Source of the DNA: Triticum aestivum | Lineage: Eukaryota > Streptophyta > Magnoliopsida > Poales > Poaceae | DNA: 64,000 nt | Direction of reading: 5' to 3' | NCBI RefSeq assembly: GCF_018294505.1 | Contig: NC_057798.1 | Location: forward strand, 370,118,199 to 370,182,198 | Shown: positions 12,148 through 24,612 of the stretch, piece by piece | Position numbering within the stretch: position 1 is the stretch's first letter | Layout: each line of letters opens with the position of its first letter | The notes under the pieces: generated by a model | Told to the model about the DNA's origin: nothing | The model's database searches: none | Seen by the model: the letters and a program-made list of their open reading frames with translations, nothing else | Translations under genes and position numbers: made by a program

Positions 12148-12899
12148 ATGATTAGATCCTCGTTTCTCATAGTTTAGTATGCATGTAATTGCTTACTTTT
12201 GTGTGTGGAAATGTTATGTGTGTAGTCACTTGTGTAATTGTATGCTTAATTTGGTTATGCAATGCTGTCTTTTTAAGTATATATGTTGATGCTCTGTAGA
12301 CAGAGCGTAGATGTTGTGCGGACAAAGAAAATCATATCGCACACGGACAAAACAATGGAACCCGTCGGTGATGTTTTCATTAATCACTCACAATTGTATA
12401 CCAGCAATCATTTGCCCACAACACACATGGCTTGTTAACATGAATCGTCTGTGTTGTTATAGGTCTTGACACACGTTTCCGGTTATAGATCTGCTTGCTG
12501 CGTATCACACACATCTTGTTATATTGAATCGTTTCTGTTCTCTTGGCTCAAAGCAAATAGTTCATCCGAGTGAACCGCATGCCGTATATCGCACACACCT
12601 TGATGTGGCTGACCTTTCTTTTGTGTTGCCTAATCACAAACAGTTCATCCGAGTGAGCCATATGGTATATATCGCACACACCTTCATCTAGTTGTCCATT
12701 TCTTTTGTTCTTCCTCATCACAAAAAGTTAATTGAATTGAACCGTGTGCCCTACATCACACATGCAATAAAATCTGAACCGTGTTTGATGCATCCGCCAT
12801 CACAAATGTTTTGCACATTTTTTGATGACCATTTGCGATTATTGCATCGCACATAGTTTCGTCAAAGGGTCTCCGAGCATAGTGTCACGTTAGTAACAT
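12148..12899. repeat. CACTA subterminal repeat region
   Basis: Non-coding. It holds at least five degenerate copies of a motif around 'atatcgcacacacctt' and 'cacaaacagttcatccgagtga' (for example 12545-12600, 12630-12690). Subterminal repeats of this kind are transposase-binding sites in CACTA elements; that role is inferred here. Confidence 0.6.
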
Positions 12900-12911
12900 C
12901 CTACAGTAGTG

Positions 12912-13573
12912 TTGCTCAAATTCTTAGTGATATTGCTCCAAAACCCTCAGCTAGTTTCTCCATCTCCAAATCTGAGAGTGAGAGTTGAGTGTTGGAGAGA
13001 CTATCATTTGAAGAACAAGATCAAGGATTTCATCATCAACACACCATCTATTACCTTTTGGAGAGTGGTGTCTCCTAGATTGGTTAGGTGTTGCTTGGGA
13101 GTCGATGTGGAGTCGAACCAAGAAGTTTGTAAGGGCAAGGAGATTGCCTTTCGTGAAGATCTACCCGAGTGAGGCAAGTTCTTCATGGGCGATTGCCATG
13201 GTGGGATAGACAAGGTTACTTCTTCATGGACCCTGCGTGGGTGGAGCCCTCCACGGACTCATGCATCCATTACCCTTTGTGGGTTGAAGTCTCCATCAGC
13301 GTGGACGTACGATAGCACCACCTATCGGTACCATGCCAAAAATCTCCGTGTCTCCATTGTGTTTGCAAACTCCAATCCCAACCCTTTACTTTTTTGCAAC
13401 TTTCATGCTTTACTCTTTCCGCTGCATATACTCTTGTCATGCTAGCTTGAAATTTACTGTGAGTGTTTTAACATGTGCTAAACTCAACCTTAACTTGAAT
13501 AAATTAAATACTGCCACTTCTGCTTGTTAAAGGTCTAATCACCCCCTCTAGACCCCTCTTCTCGATCCTTTCA
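12912..13573 (+). repeat. 3' part of the 5' LTR of a SIRE/Maximus-like Copia element
   Basis: The segment starts exactly where the CACTA element ends and finishes ...CGATCCTTTCA just before a primer-binding site. The text (GGCAAGTTCTTCATGGGCG..., CACCACCTATCGGTACCATG...) matches a familiar Triticeae Copia LTR. The 5' part of the LTR is missing, and no matching 3' LTR was found in the window. Confidence 0.65.
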
Positions 13574-13575
13574 AC

Positions 13576-13593
13576 TGGTATCAAAGCATTGGT
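13576..13593 (+). other. Primer-binding site of the Copia element
   Basis: TGGTATCAAAGCATTGGT follows the LTR end by two bases. It resembles the initiator-methionine tRNA type primer site (TGGTATCAGAGC) used by most plant Copia elements, with one change. Confidence 0.7.
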
Positions 13594-13628
13594 CTCCATT
13601 GCTTTGGTCTAATCACCATTGGAGGAAG

Positions 13629-16600
13629 ATGGTTAAGTCTATGTTCGGGAGTATTAGACATAGAGTGCCTATTCTTGATGGGGGATTTTTTGGTTCATGA
13701 AAAATTGAGATGCTTGAGATTTTCAATGAATATAATTTGAACAAGTATATTCTTAGCCCTTATGCATGTGCCTCCCATTATATTGATCCTTTTCATCATA
13801 CCCCTGATGATTATCTTGACATGGTCCACAATTTTAGGACTATTGATCTTATCATTAGAGGATTGCCTAGAAATTTGCTTGTGTGCTTTCCTACTTTTGA
13901 ATGCGCATATACTATATGGAATTACCTTGAGGAATGATTTCCAAATTAATCCTTGAAAAATCTAGATGAGATTCTTCAAAAGTCTATTGCATTTCAAAAA
14001 ATGAAGCCTAGTGATCCCAAGTTTGCTGAATATCTATTTGAGCTCTATGATCTTATGCGTGCCAAAGGAAATGTTGGAGTCATTAGTAGCATCATTTCAG
14101 AGACAATTAGAATTCATAAACTTGAACATTGTCATGGTCATAAATCTAATGAATCACTTGCTCTAGGTGATGATGACATGCATGATGATGACACTGAACA
14201 TGGCTATTATGATGAAGACAAAGAAAGTGATATTTACTTTGAGGAGACTATGAGAAATCTTAGTCTCATGGAAAACTTTCGTAACTACATGGCCGGAGGG
14301 AAAGAGTGGATTCTAGATAGTGGATGTACTCATCATATGACCGGAGATAAAGATATGTTCCATGAGCTTGCTAAAACAACGGCACACGCAAGTATGTAAA
14401 TTTCGGAGACAACTCCAAGGGTAAGGTACTTGGCCTTGGTAAGGTGGCCATTTCCAATGATAGCTCTATCCAAAATGTTATGCTCGTTGAATCTCTTGGT
14501 TACAATCTCCTTTCCGTATCTAAACTAGCTGACTTTGGTTTCAATGTTCTATTTACTGAAGTAGATTGCCAAGTGTTTCATAGAGATAATTATAATATGG
14601 TCTTTACCGGTATTCGTAGAGGTGATATATACATTATTGATTTCACTAAGAGAGCCCAGTCCCGTACTTTCTTATTTGCTAAATCTTCTGAAGGATGGTT
14701 ATGGCATAGAAGTTTAGGTCACTTGGGCATGTGGAATCTTGATAAGCTTATTAAAGGTGATCATATCCTTGGTGTTAAATATGTTATATTTGACAAGGGA
14801 CTTTGCAGTGCTTGTCAAGCAGGAAAACAAGTTGGAGGAAGTCATCCTGTGAAGATCATGACCATGAGAAGACCACTTGAGCTACCTCACATGGATCTCT
14901 TCGGTCCCAATGCTTATAAGAGCCTTGGTGGTAAATCTTTTAGTTTGGTCATTGTTGATGACTTTTCAAGATTTACGTGGGTGTTATTTCTTGATGAGAA
15001 ATCGCATGTCCAAAAGAACTTCAAGAACTTTGCCAGGAAGGCCCAAAACCAATTTGAAGTGAGGATTAAGAAGGTTCGAAGTGATAACAGAACGGAGTTC
15101 AAGAACACCAATATGGATACCTTTCTTGACGAAGAAGGGATTTCACATGAGTTCTTGGCTACGTACACACCTCAACAAAATGGAGTTGTTGAGAGGAAGA
15201 ACTAGACACTTATCGAGATGGCGAGAACAATGCTTGATGAATACAAGACACCAAGACACTTTTGTGGTGGAAGCAGTTGAGACAGCTTGTCTTGCTACGA
15301 ATCGACTATATCTTGACAAGCTTCTCGGCAAAATGGCATACGAGCTACTCATCGGTAACAAACCCTAAGTTGGATACTTTCGAGTATTTGGCTCAAAGTG
15401 CTACATTCTTGATAAGCACCGTCGCTCGAAATTTGCTCCTAAATCTCATGAAGGTTTCCTACTCGGTTACGGTTCAAACACTCACACTTACTATGTCTAC
15501 ATCAATTTCACCCGAAAGGTTGAAGAGACGGTAGATGTGAAGTTTGATGAATCTAACGGCTCGTAACTAGAGCAATTGCCAATTGATGTAGGAGACAAAG
15601 ATCCATTGGAAGCAACCCTAGATTTGTCCATTGGCAAAATTCTCCCAACGGAGGTGAAGGAGAGTACTTCGTCCATTCAAGTGGAAGCCTCAAAAACACA
15701 TCAAGGTGAACCACAAGTTGACTTGGAGGCATCCACAAGTGGAACACGTCAAGACGAAGGAAATGAGGAAGTACAACAAGATGAACCACATCGATTTCCT
15801 TCTCCACCTCCACAAGCGAACGACAATGCCACCAGCAATGAAGAAGAAGATGATGATGAGGATGTTCCACCCCAACCCAAGCAAATTAAAAGCTCTAACG
15901 AGTTAGAGCAAGAGTCTCAAGAGATCATACCGTCGAACAAACCTTCGATGACATTCAAACCGGGAGAATCACTCGCTCTAAAACTCGTTTGGCTAACTTT
16001 TGCAAACACTAATCATTCATTTCTAGTGTTGAACCTATGAAGGTAGAAGAATCCCTTGAGGATCCGGATTGGATAAATGCATGCACGAAGAGCTACACAA
16101 CTTCGAGAGGAATCAAGTGTGGGCATTGGCTGAAAATCCCAACAACGATCATAATGTCATTGGAATCAAATGGGTGTTCGGGAATAAGCAAGATAAAGAT
16201 GGACACATTGTATGCAACAAGGCACGTCTCGTCACTCAAGGATACACTAAAGTTGAAGGTATGGACTATGGTGAGACATATGCCCCCATTTCTAGACTTG
16301 AGTCCATTCACATTTTACTTGCTTATGCCAATCACCATGATATCACTTTATACCAAATGGACATTAAGAGTGCTTTTCTATATGGTCAAATTGAGGAGGA
16401 AGTTTATGTTAAGCAACCTCCTGGCTTTGTTAATCCCAAGAAACCCAATCATGTCTACAAACTTCACAAAGCTCTTTATGGCCTTAAACAAGCTCCTAGA
16501 GCTCGGTATAAATGCTTGACTAAATTTCTTATTGTAAAGGCTTTGAATTTGGTAAAATTGATTCTACACTTTTTACTAAAAGGGTTAATGGTGAATTATT

Positions 16601-17567
16601 TGTGTGCCAAATTTATGTGGATGATATCATGTTTGGTTCTACTAACCCCCATTTTAGTGAAAAGTTTGGAAGGCTAATGTCAGAGAAGTTCGAGATGTCT
16701 ATGATGAGTGAACTCAAATTTTTCCTTGGATTGCAAATCAAGTAAACTACGAAAGGTACCTTTGTCTCACAAACAGAGTATACCAAGGATATTTTCAAGA
16801 AGTTCAACATGCAAGAAAGCAAAAGTATGAAAACACCCATGCCTACTAGTGGACATCTTTACTTGACTAAGGATGGCAATCCGGTTGACCAAAAGGTTTA
16901 ACGTTCTATGATTGGTTTATTGTTATATCTATGTGCATCATGTCCCAATATTATGCTAAGTGTGTGCATGTGTGCACGATATCAGGCGGCTCCTAAAGAA
17001 TGTCATCTTAAGGCCGTGAAAAGGATAGTGAGATATTTAATTCATACACCGAACTTTGGCATTTGGTATCCTAAGAGGTCGTCTTTTGATCTTGTTGGAT
17101 ATTCCGATTCGGACTATGCCGATGACAAGGTTGATAGGAAGTCCACTTCAGGTACTTGTCAATTTCTTGGTAGATCCCTTGTCTCTTGGTCCTCCAAGAA
17201 ACAAAACTCGGTATCCTTATCCACCGCCGAAGCGAAATACATTGCCGCTGAATCATGTTGTGCTCAATTACTTTGGATGACCCAAACTCTTAAAGATTAT
17301 AAGATACATGTGAAACATGTTCCATTGCTTTGTGACATTGAGAGTGATATTAAGATTGCTCACAATCCCGTGCAATATTGTTGAACTAATCATATTGAAG
17401 TTCTTCATCATTTCATTCGTGATCATGTTGCTAAAGGAGACATCAATATTATGCACGATCGTACTGACAAGCAATTGGTGGATATATTCACTAAACCGCT
17501 TGATGAAAAGGTATTTTGCCGTTTGAGAGGAGAATTGAATATCATTGATGCCTCAAACTTGGAATAG
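13629..17567 (+). pseudogene. Copia gag-pol (SIRE/Maximus-like), heavily disrupted
   Basis: The domain order is gag (13629-14290), protease (ILDSGCTHHMTG near 14310-14345), integrase HHCC (WHRSLGHLGMW ... CSACQAG, 14700-14830), integrase core (MDLFGP ... NGVVERKN, to 15202), reverse transcriptase (16070-16880, YVDD at 16614-16625 in a shifted frame) and RNase H (DSDYADD ... STAEAKYIAAES, 17100-17280), ending at a TAG at 17565-17567. The gag goes straight from the acidic region to the protease, and no CCHC zinc knuckle is visible, so an internal deletion is likely. There are at least six stops or frameshifts, including stops at 15203 and 17382. The downstream part of the element resumes at 26349, beyond Angela. 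Confidence 0.75.
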
Positions 17568-17572
17568 ATATT
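17568..17572. repeat. Target-site duplication ATATT (left) of Angela
   Basis: The identical ATATT is found at 26344-26348, directly after the right LTR. Removing the insertion rejoins the host Copia sequence as ...GGAATAGATATTCCATTTGG. Confidence 0.95.
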
Positions 17573-19303
17573 TGTTGGGGAACGTTGCAGAAAATTAAAA
17601 TTTTTCCTACGGTTTCACCAAGATCCATCTATGAGTTCATCTAAGCAACGAGTCAAGGGAGTGAGTTTGCATCTACATACCACTTGTAGATCGCGTGCGG
17701 AAGCGTTCGAGGGAACGGTGATGATGGAGTCGTACTCGACGTGATTCGGATCACCGATGACCAAGTGCCGAACGGACAGCACCTCCGTGTTCAACACACG
17801 TACGGAACGGACGACGTCTCCTCCGTCTTGATCCAGCAAGGAGGAAGGAGAGGTTGAGGAAGACAGCTCCAGCGGCAACACGACGGCGTGGTGTTGGTGG
17901 AGAAGCAGCACTCCTGCAGGGCTTCGCCAAGCTCGTGACGGAGGAGGAGAGGTGTTGGGGAGGGGAGGGGCTGCACCTTGGGTTGTGGATTGCAGCCCTC
18001 CCCTCACCCCTCTATTTATAGGGGAAGGGGCAAGGGGGGCCGGCCCCTCTAGATGGGATCTAGAGGGGGGGCGGCGGCCAAGGAGGGGGCTTGCCCCCCA
18101 AGCAAGGGGGGTGCGCCCCCTTTAGGGTCCCCCCCAACCCTAGGCGCATGGGCCCAAGGGGGGGGGCGCCCAGCCCTCCAGGGGCTGGTGCCCTGCCCCA
18201 CGCGGCCCATGTGGCCCACCAAGAGGGGTGGCCCCTCCCGGTGGACCCCCGGAACCCTTCCGGTGGCCCCGGTACAATACCGATATGTCACCAAAACTTT
18301 CCGGTGTCCGCATGACCACTTCCCATATATAAATCTTTACCTCCGGACCCTTCCGGAACTCCCCGTGACGTCCGGGATCTCATCCGGGACTCCGAACAAC
18401 ATTCGGTAATCACATACAAGTCTTCCTAATAACCCTAGCGTCACCGAACCTTAAGTGTGTAGACCCTACGGGTTCGGGAGACACGCAGACATGACTGAGA
18501 CGGCTCTCCGGTCAATAACCAACAGCGGGATCTGGATACCCATGTTGGCTCCCACATGCTCCTCGATGATGTCATCGGATGAACCACGATGTCGAGGATT
18601 CAATCAACCCCGTATACTATTCCCTTTGTCAATTGGTACGTTACAAGCCCGAGACTCGATCGTCAGTATCCCAATACCTTGTTCAGTCTCGTTACCGGCA
18701 AGTCACTTTACTCGTACCGTAATGCATGATCCCGTGACCAAACACTTGGTCACTTTGAGATCATTATGATGATGCATTGCCGAGTGGGCCCAGAGATACC
18801 TCTCCGTCATACGGAGTGACAAATCCCAGTCTCGATCCGTGTCAACCCAACAGACACTTTCGGAGATACCTGTAGTGCACCTTTATAGTCACCCAGTTAC
18901 GTTGTGACGTTTGGTACACCCAAAGCACTCCTACGGTATCCGGGAGTTACACGATCTCATGGTCTAAGGAAGAGATACTTGACATTGGAAAAGCTCTAGC
19001 AAAACGAACTACACGATCTTGTGCTATGCTTAGGATTGGGTCTTGTCCATCACGTCATTCTCCTAATGACGTGATCCCGTTGTCAATGACATCTAATGTC
19101 CATAGTCAGGAAACCATGACTATCTGTTGAACAACGAGCTAGTCAACTAGAGGCTTACTAGGGACGTATTGTGGTCTATGTATTCACACGTGTATTACGA
19201 TTTCCGGATAATACAATTATAGCATGAATAAAAGACAATTATCATGAACAAGGAAATATAATAATAATGCTTTTATTATTGCCTCTAGGGCATATTTCCA
19301 ACA
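17573..19303 (-). repeat. 3' LTR of Angela
   Basis: 1731 bp, TG...CA bounded. The minus-strand TATA box CTATAAATA is at 18013-18021. The next bases on the coding side (19304-19319) are the complement of AGTGCAAGTGGGAGAC, the polypurine tract of the family. Confidence 0.95.
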
Positions 19304-19335
19304 GTCTCCCACTTGCACTAGAGTCAATAATCTAG

Positions 19336-22300
19336 TTACATTGTGATGAATCGAACACCCATAGAGTTCTGGTGTTGATCATGTTTTGCTCGCGAGAGAG
19401 GTTTAGTCAACAGATCTGCTACATTCAGATCCGTATGTACTTTGCAAATATCTATGTCTTCATCTTGAACATTTTCACGGATGGAGTTGAAGCGACGCTT
19501 GATGTGCCTAGTCTTCTTGTGAAACCTGGGCTCCTTGGCAAGGGCAATAGCTCCAGTGTTGTCACAGAAGAGTTTGATTAGCCCCGACGCATTGGGTATG
19601 ACTCCTAGGTCGGTGATGAACTCCTTCACCCAAATTGCTTCATGCGCTGCCTCCGAGGCTGCCATGTACTCCGCTTCACATGTAGATCCCGCCACGACGC
19701 TCTGCTTGCAGCTGCACCAGCTTACTGCTCCACCATTCAACATATACACGTATCCAGTTTGTCACTTAGAGTCATCCAGATCTGTGTCGAAGCTAGCGTC
19801 GACGTAACCCTTTACGGCGAGCTCTTCGTCACCTCCATAAACGAGAAACATGTCCTTTGTCCTTTTCAGGTACTTCAGGATATTCTTGATCGCTGTGCAG
19901 TGTTCCTTGCCGGGATTACTTTGGTACCTTCCTACCAAACTCACGGCAAGGTTTACATCAGGTCTGGTACACAACATGGCATACATAATAGATCCTATGG
20001 CTGAAGCATAGGGGATGCCACTCATCTCTTCTTTATCTTTTGCCGTGGTCGAGCATTGAGCCGAGCTCAATCTCACACCTTGCAATACAGGCAAGAACCC
20101 ATTCTTGGACTGATCCATTTTAAACTTCTTCAAAATCTTATCAAGGTATGTGCTTTGTGAAAGACCTATCAGGCGTCTCGATCTATCTCTATAGATCTTG
20201 ATGCCTAATATATAAGCAGCTTCTCCAAGGTCCTTCATTGAAAAACACTTATTCAAGTAGGCCTTAATGCTGTCCAAAAGTTCTATATCATTTCCCATCA
20301 AAAGTATGTCATCTACATATAATATGAGAAATGCTACAGAGCTACCACTCACTTTCTTGTAAACGCAGGCTTCTCCATAAGTCTGCATAAATCCAAACGC
20401 TTTGATCATCTCATCAGAGCGAATGTTCCAACTCTGAGATGATTGCACCAGCCCATAAATGGATCGCTGGAGCTTGCATACTTTGTTAGCATTCTTAGGA
20501 TCGACAAAACCCTCCGGCTGCATCATATACAGTTCTTCCTTAAGATGCCCGTTAAGGAATGCCGTTTTGACGTCCATCTGCCATATCTCATAATCATAGT
20601 ATGCGGCAATTGCTAACATGATTCGGACGGACTTAAGCTTCGCTACGGGAGAGAAAGTCTCATCGTAGTCAATCCCTTGAACTTGCCGATAACCCTTAGC
20701 GACAAGTCGAGCTTTATAGATGGTGACATTTCCATCCGCGTCCGTCTTCTTCTTAAAGATCCATTTGTTTTCTATCGCTCGCCGATCATCGGGCAAGTCA
20801 GTCAAAGTCCATACTTTGTTTTCATACATGGATTCTATCTCGGATTTCGTGGCTTCTAGCCATTTGTTGGAATCTGGGCCCGCCATTGCTTCTTCATAGT
20901 TCGAAGGTTCACCGTTGTCCAACAACATGATTTCTAGGACAGGGTTGCCGTACCACTCTGGTGCGGAACGTGTCCTTGTGGACCTACGAAGTTCAGTAGC
21001 AACTTGATCCGAAGTACCTAGATCATCATCATTATTTTCCTCTTTAGTTGGTGTAGGCATCACAGGAACATTTTCCTGAGCTGCACTACTATCCCATTCA
21101 AGAGGTAGTACTTCATTGAGTTCTACTTTCCTCCCACTTACTTCTTTTGAGAGAAACTCTTTTTCCAGAAAGGATCCGTTCTTGGCAACAAAGATCTTGC
21201 CCTCGGATCTTAAGTAGAAGGTATACCCAATGGTTTCTTTAGGGTATCCTATGAAGACGCATTTTTCCGACTTGGGTTCGAGCTTTTTAGGTTGAAGTTT
21301 CTTGACATAAGCATCGCATCCCCAAACTTTTAGAAACGACAGCTTAGGTTTCTTCCCAAACCATAATTCATACAGTGTCGTCTCAATGGATTTAGACGGT
21401 GCCCTATTTAAATTGAATGTAGCTGTCTCTAGAGCGTATCCCCAAAATGATAGCGGTAAATCGGTAAGAGACATCATAGATCGCACCATATCCAATAGAG
21501 TGCGATTACGACGTTCGGACACACCGTTACGCTGAGGTGTTCCAGGCGGCGTGAGTTGTGAAACGATTCCACATTTTCTTAAGTGTGTACCAAATTCGTG
21601 ACTTAAATATTCTCCTCCACGTCCGATCGTAAGAACTTTATCTTTCGGTCACGTTGATTCTCTACTTCATTCTGAAATTCCTTGAACTTTTCAAAGGTCT
21701 CAGACTTGTGTTTCATCAAGTAGACATACCCATATCTACTCAAGTCATCAGTGAGAGTGAGAACATAATGATATCCTCCGCGAGCCTCAACGCTCATTGG
21801 ACCGCACACATCGGTATGTATGATTTCCAACAAGTTGGTTGCTCGCTCCATTGTTCCGGAGAACGGGGTCTTGGTCATTTTGCCCATGAGGCATGGTTCG
21901 CATGTGTAAAATGATTCATAATCGAGAGACTCTAAAAGTCCATCAGCATGGAGCTTCTTCATGCGCTTGACACCAATGTGACCAAGGCGGCAATGCCACA
22001 AGTATGTGGGACTATCGTTATCAACTTTACATCTTTTGGTATTCACGCTATGAATATGTGTAACATTACGTTCGAGATCCATTAAGAATAAACCATTGAC
22101 CATCGGGGCATGACCATAAAACATATCTCTCATATAAATAGAACAACCATTATTCTCAGATTTAAATGAGTAGCCATCTCGTATTAAACGAGATCCAGAT
22201 ACAATGTTCATGCCCAAACTTGGTACTAAATAACAATTATTGAGGTTTAAAACTAATCTCGTAGGTAAATGTAGAGGTAGCGTGCCGACGGCGATCACAT

Positions 22301-23315
22301 TGACCTTGGAACCATTCCCGACGCGCATCGTCACCTCGTCCTTTGCCAGTCTCCGCTTATTCCGCAGCTCCTGCTGTGAGTTACAAATGTGAGCAACGGC
22401 ACCGGTATCAAATACCCAGGAGTTACTACGAGTACTGGTAAGGTACACATCAATTACATGTATATAAAATATACCTTTAGTGTTGCCGGCCTTCTTGTCT
22501 GCTAAGTATTTGGGGCAGTTCCGCTTCCAGTGACCCTTCCCTTTGCAATAAAAGCACTCAGTTTCAGGCTTGGGTCCATTCTTTGATTTCTTCCCGGCAA
22601 CTGGCTTACCGGGCGCGGCAACATCTTTGCCGTCCTTCTTGAAGTTCTTCTTACCCTTGCCCTTCTTGAACTTAGTGGTCTTATTGACCATCAACACCTG
22701 ATGTTCTTTCTTGATTTCAACCTCTGCTGACTTCAGCATTGAAAATACTTCAGGAATGGTCTTCACCATCCCCTGCATATTGTAGTTCATCACAAAACTC
22801 TTGTAGCTTGGTGGGAGCGACTGAAGGATTCTGTCACTGACCGCCTCATCCGGGAGGTTAATGTCCAGCTGGGACAGGCGGTTGTGCAACCCAGACATTT
22901 TGAGTATATGCTCACTGACAGAACTATTTCCCTCCATCTTACAACTATAGAACTTGTCAGAGACTTCATATCTCTCGACCCGGGCATGAGCTTGGAAAAC
23001 TAGTTTCAGCTCCTCGAACATCTCATATGCTCCGTGTTGCTCAAAACGCTTTTGGAGCCCCGGTTCTAAGTTGTAAAGCATGCCGCACTGAACGAGGGAC
23101 TAATCATCAGCACGAGACTGCCAAGCATTCATAATGTCTTGGTTCTCTGGGACGGGAGCGTCACCTAGCGGTCCTTCTAGGACATATTGTTTCCTGGCAG
23201 CTATGAGGATGATCCTCAGGTTCCGAACCCAGTCCGTATAGTTGTTGCCATCATCTTTCAGCTTGGTTTTCTCTAGGAACGCGTTGAAGTTCATGTTGAC
23301 ATGAGCGGCGGCCAT
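19336..23315 (-). pseudogene. Angela gag-pol polyprotein with three lesions
   Basis: The start is the ATG at 23313-23315 (MAAAHVNMNF), the usual gag start of the group. In order: gag; zinc knuckle CFYCKGKGHWKRNC (22515-22556); protease FDTGAVAH (near 22.4 kb); integrase HHCC (near 21.9-22.0 kb) and core; reverse transcriptase with YVDD (20308-20319); and RNase H to the stop at 19336. Lesions: an in-frame TAG at 23100-23102 in gag, a one-base deletion near 21621 in the integrase core, and an in-frame TGA at 19762-19764 at the start of the RNase H end. Everything else reads as normal protein, which fits a recent loss. The element encodes the particle and the enzymes for its own reverse transcription and insertion. 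Confidence 0.9.
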
Positions 23316-23339
23316 TTGATCTACAAGACATATTTGCAA

Positions 23340-24595
23340 AGGTTTTAGACTAAGTTCATGATAATTAAGTTCATCTTATCAAATTATAATGAACTCCCAC
23401 TTAGATTAGACATCCCTCTAGTCATCCAAGTGTTACACGATCCGAGTTGACTAGGCCGTGTCCGATCATCACGTGAGACGGACTAGTTATCATCGGTGAA
23501 CATCTCCATGTTGATCGTATCTTCCATACGACTCGTGTTCGACCTTTCGGTCTCTGTGTTCCGAGGCCATGTCTGTACATGCTAGGCTCGTCAAGTTAAC
23601 CCTAAGTGTTTTGCATGTGTAAATCTGTCTTACACCCGTTGTATGTGAACGTAAGGATCTATCACACCCGATCATCACATGGTGCTTCGAAACGACGAAC
23701 TTTAGCAACGGTGCACAGTTAGGGGAGAACATTTCTTGAAATTGTTGTAAGGGATCATCTTATTTACTACCGTCGTTCTAAGTAAACAGATGCATAAACA
23801 TAATAAACATCACATGCAATTATATAGTAGTGACATGATATGGCCAATATCATATAGCTCCCTCGATCTCCATCTTCGGGGCTCCATGATCATCTTCGTC
23901 ACCGGCATGACACCATGATCTCCATCATCATGATCTCCATCATTGTGTCTTCATGAAGTTGTCACACCAACGACTACTTCTACTTCTATGGCTAACGCAT
24001 TTAGCAATAAAGTAAAGTAATTTACATGGCGTTCTTCAATGACACGCAGGTCATACAAAAAATAAAGACAACTCCTATGGCTCCTGCCGATTGTCATACT
24101 CATCGACATGCAAGTCGTGATTCCTATTACAAGAACATGATCTCATACATCACAATATATCATTCATCATTCATCACAACTTCTGGCCATATCACATCAC
24201 ATGACAATTGCTGCAAAAACAAGTTAGACGTCCTCTAATTGTTGTTGCATCTTTTACGTGGCTGCAATTGGGTTCTAGCAAGAATGTTTTCTTACCTACG
24301 AATAACCACAACATGATTTTGTCAACTTCTATTTACCCTTCATAAGGACCCTTTTCATCGAATCCGCTCCAACTAAAGTGGGAGAGACAGACACCCGCCA
24401 GCCACCTTATGCAACTAGTGCATGTCAGTCGGTGGAACTGGTCTCACGTAAGTGTACGTGTAAGGTTGGTCCGGGCCGCTTCATCCCACAATACCGCTGA
24501 AGCAAGATAAGACTAGTAGCGGCAAGCAAGTTGACAAGATCTACGCCCACAACAAAATTGTGTTATACTCGTGCAATAGAGAACTACGCATAAAC
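23340..24595 (-). other. Untranslated leader of Angela
   Basis: About 1.26 kb between the primer-binding site and gag. It has no long frame. In the BARE group this region holds RNA packaging and dimerisation signals; I cannot point to them in this copy. Confidence 0.6.
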
Positions 24596-24610
24596 CTGGC
24601 TCATGATGCC
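24596..24610 (-). other. Primer-binding site of Angela
   Basis: On the minus strand the base sequence TGGCATCATGAGCCA starts two bases after the 5' LTR, where minus-strand DNA synthesis is primed by a tRNA (initiator-Met type in the BARE group). Confidence 0.8.
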
Positions 24611-24612
24611 AC

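Larger units (their letters stand above)
10850..12911. mobile_element. CACTA transposon, right part, with a captured gene
   Basis: The right end is CCTACAGTAGTG (12900-12911), the complement of a CACTACTGTAGG terminus. The 600 bp before it contain many short subterminal motifs of the TCGCACAC / AACCGTGTGC kind, typical of Triticeae CACTA elements. Similar motifs (GCACACAGTTGG, CAACCGTGTGCC) reappear at 10,915-10,950, on the other side of the exonuclease-like gene. No left CACTA terminus was found, so the left border is approximate and may be truncated. There is no transposase, so the element is non-autonomous. Confidence 0.6.
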
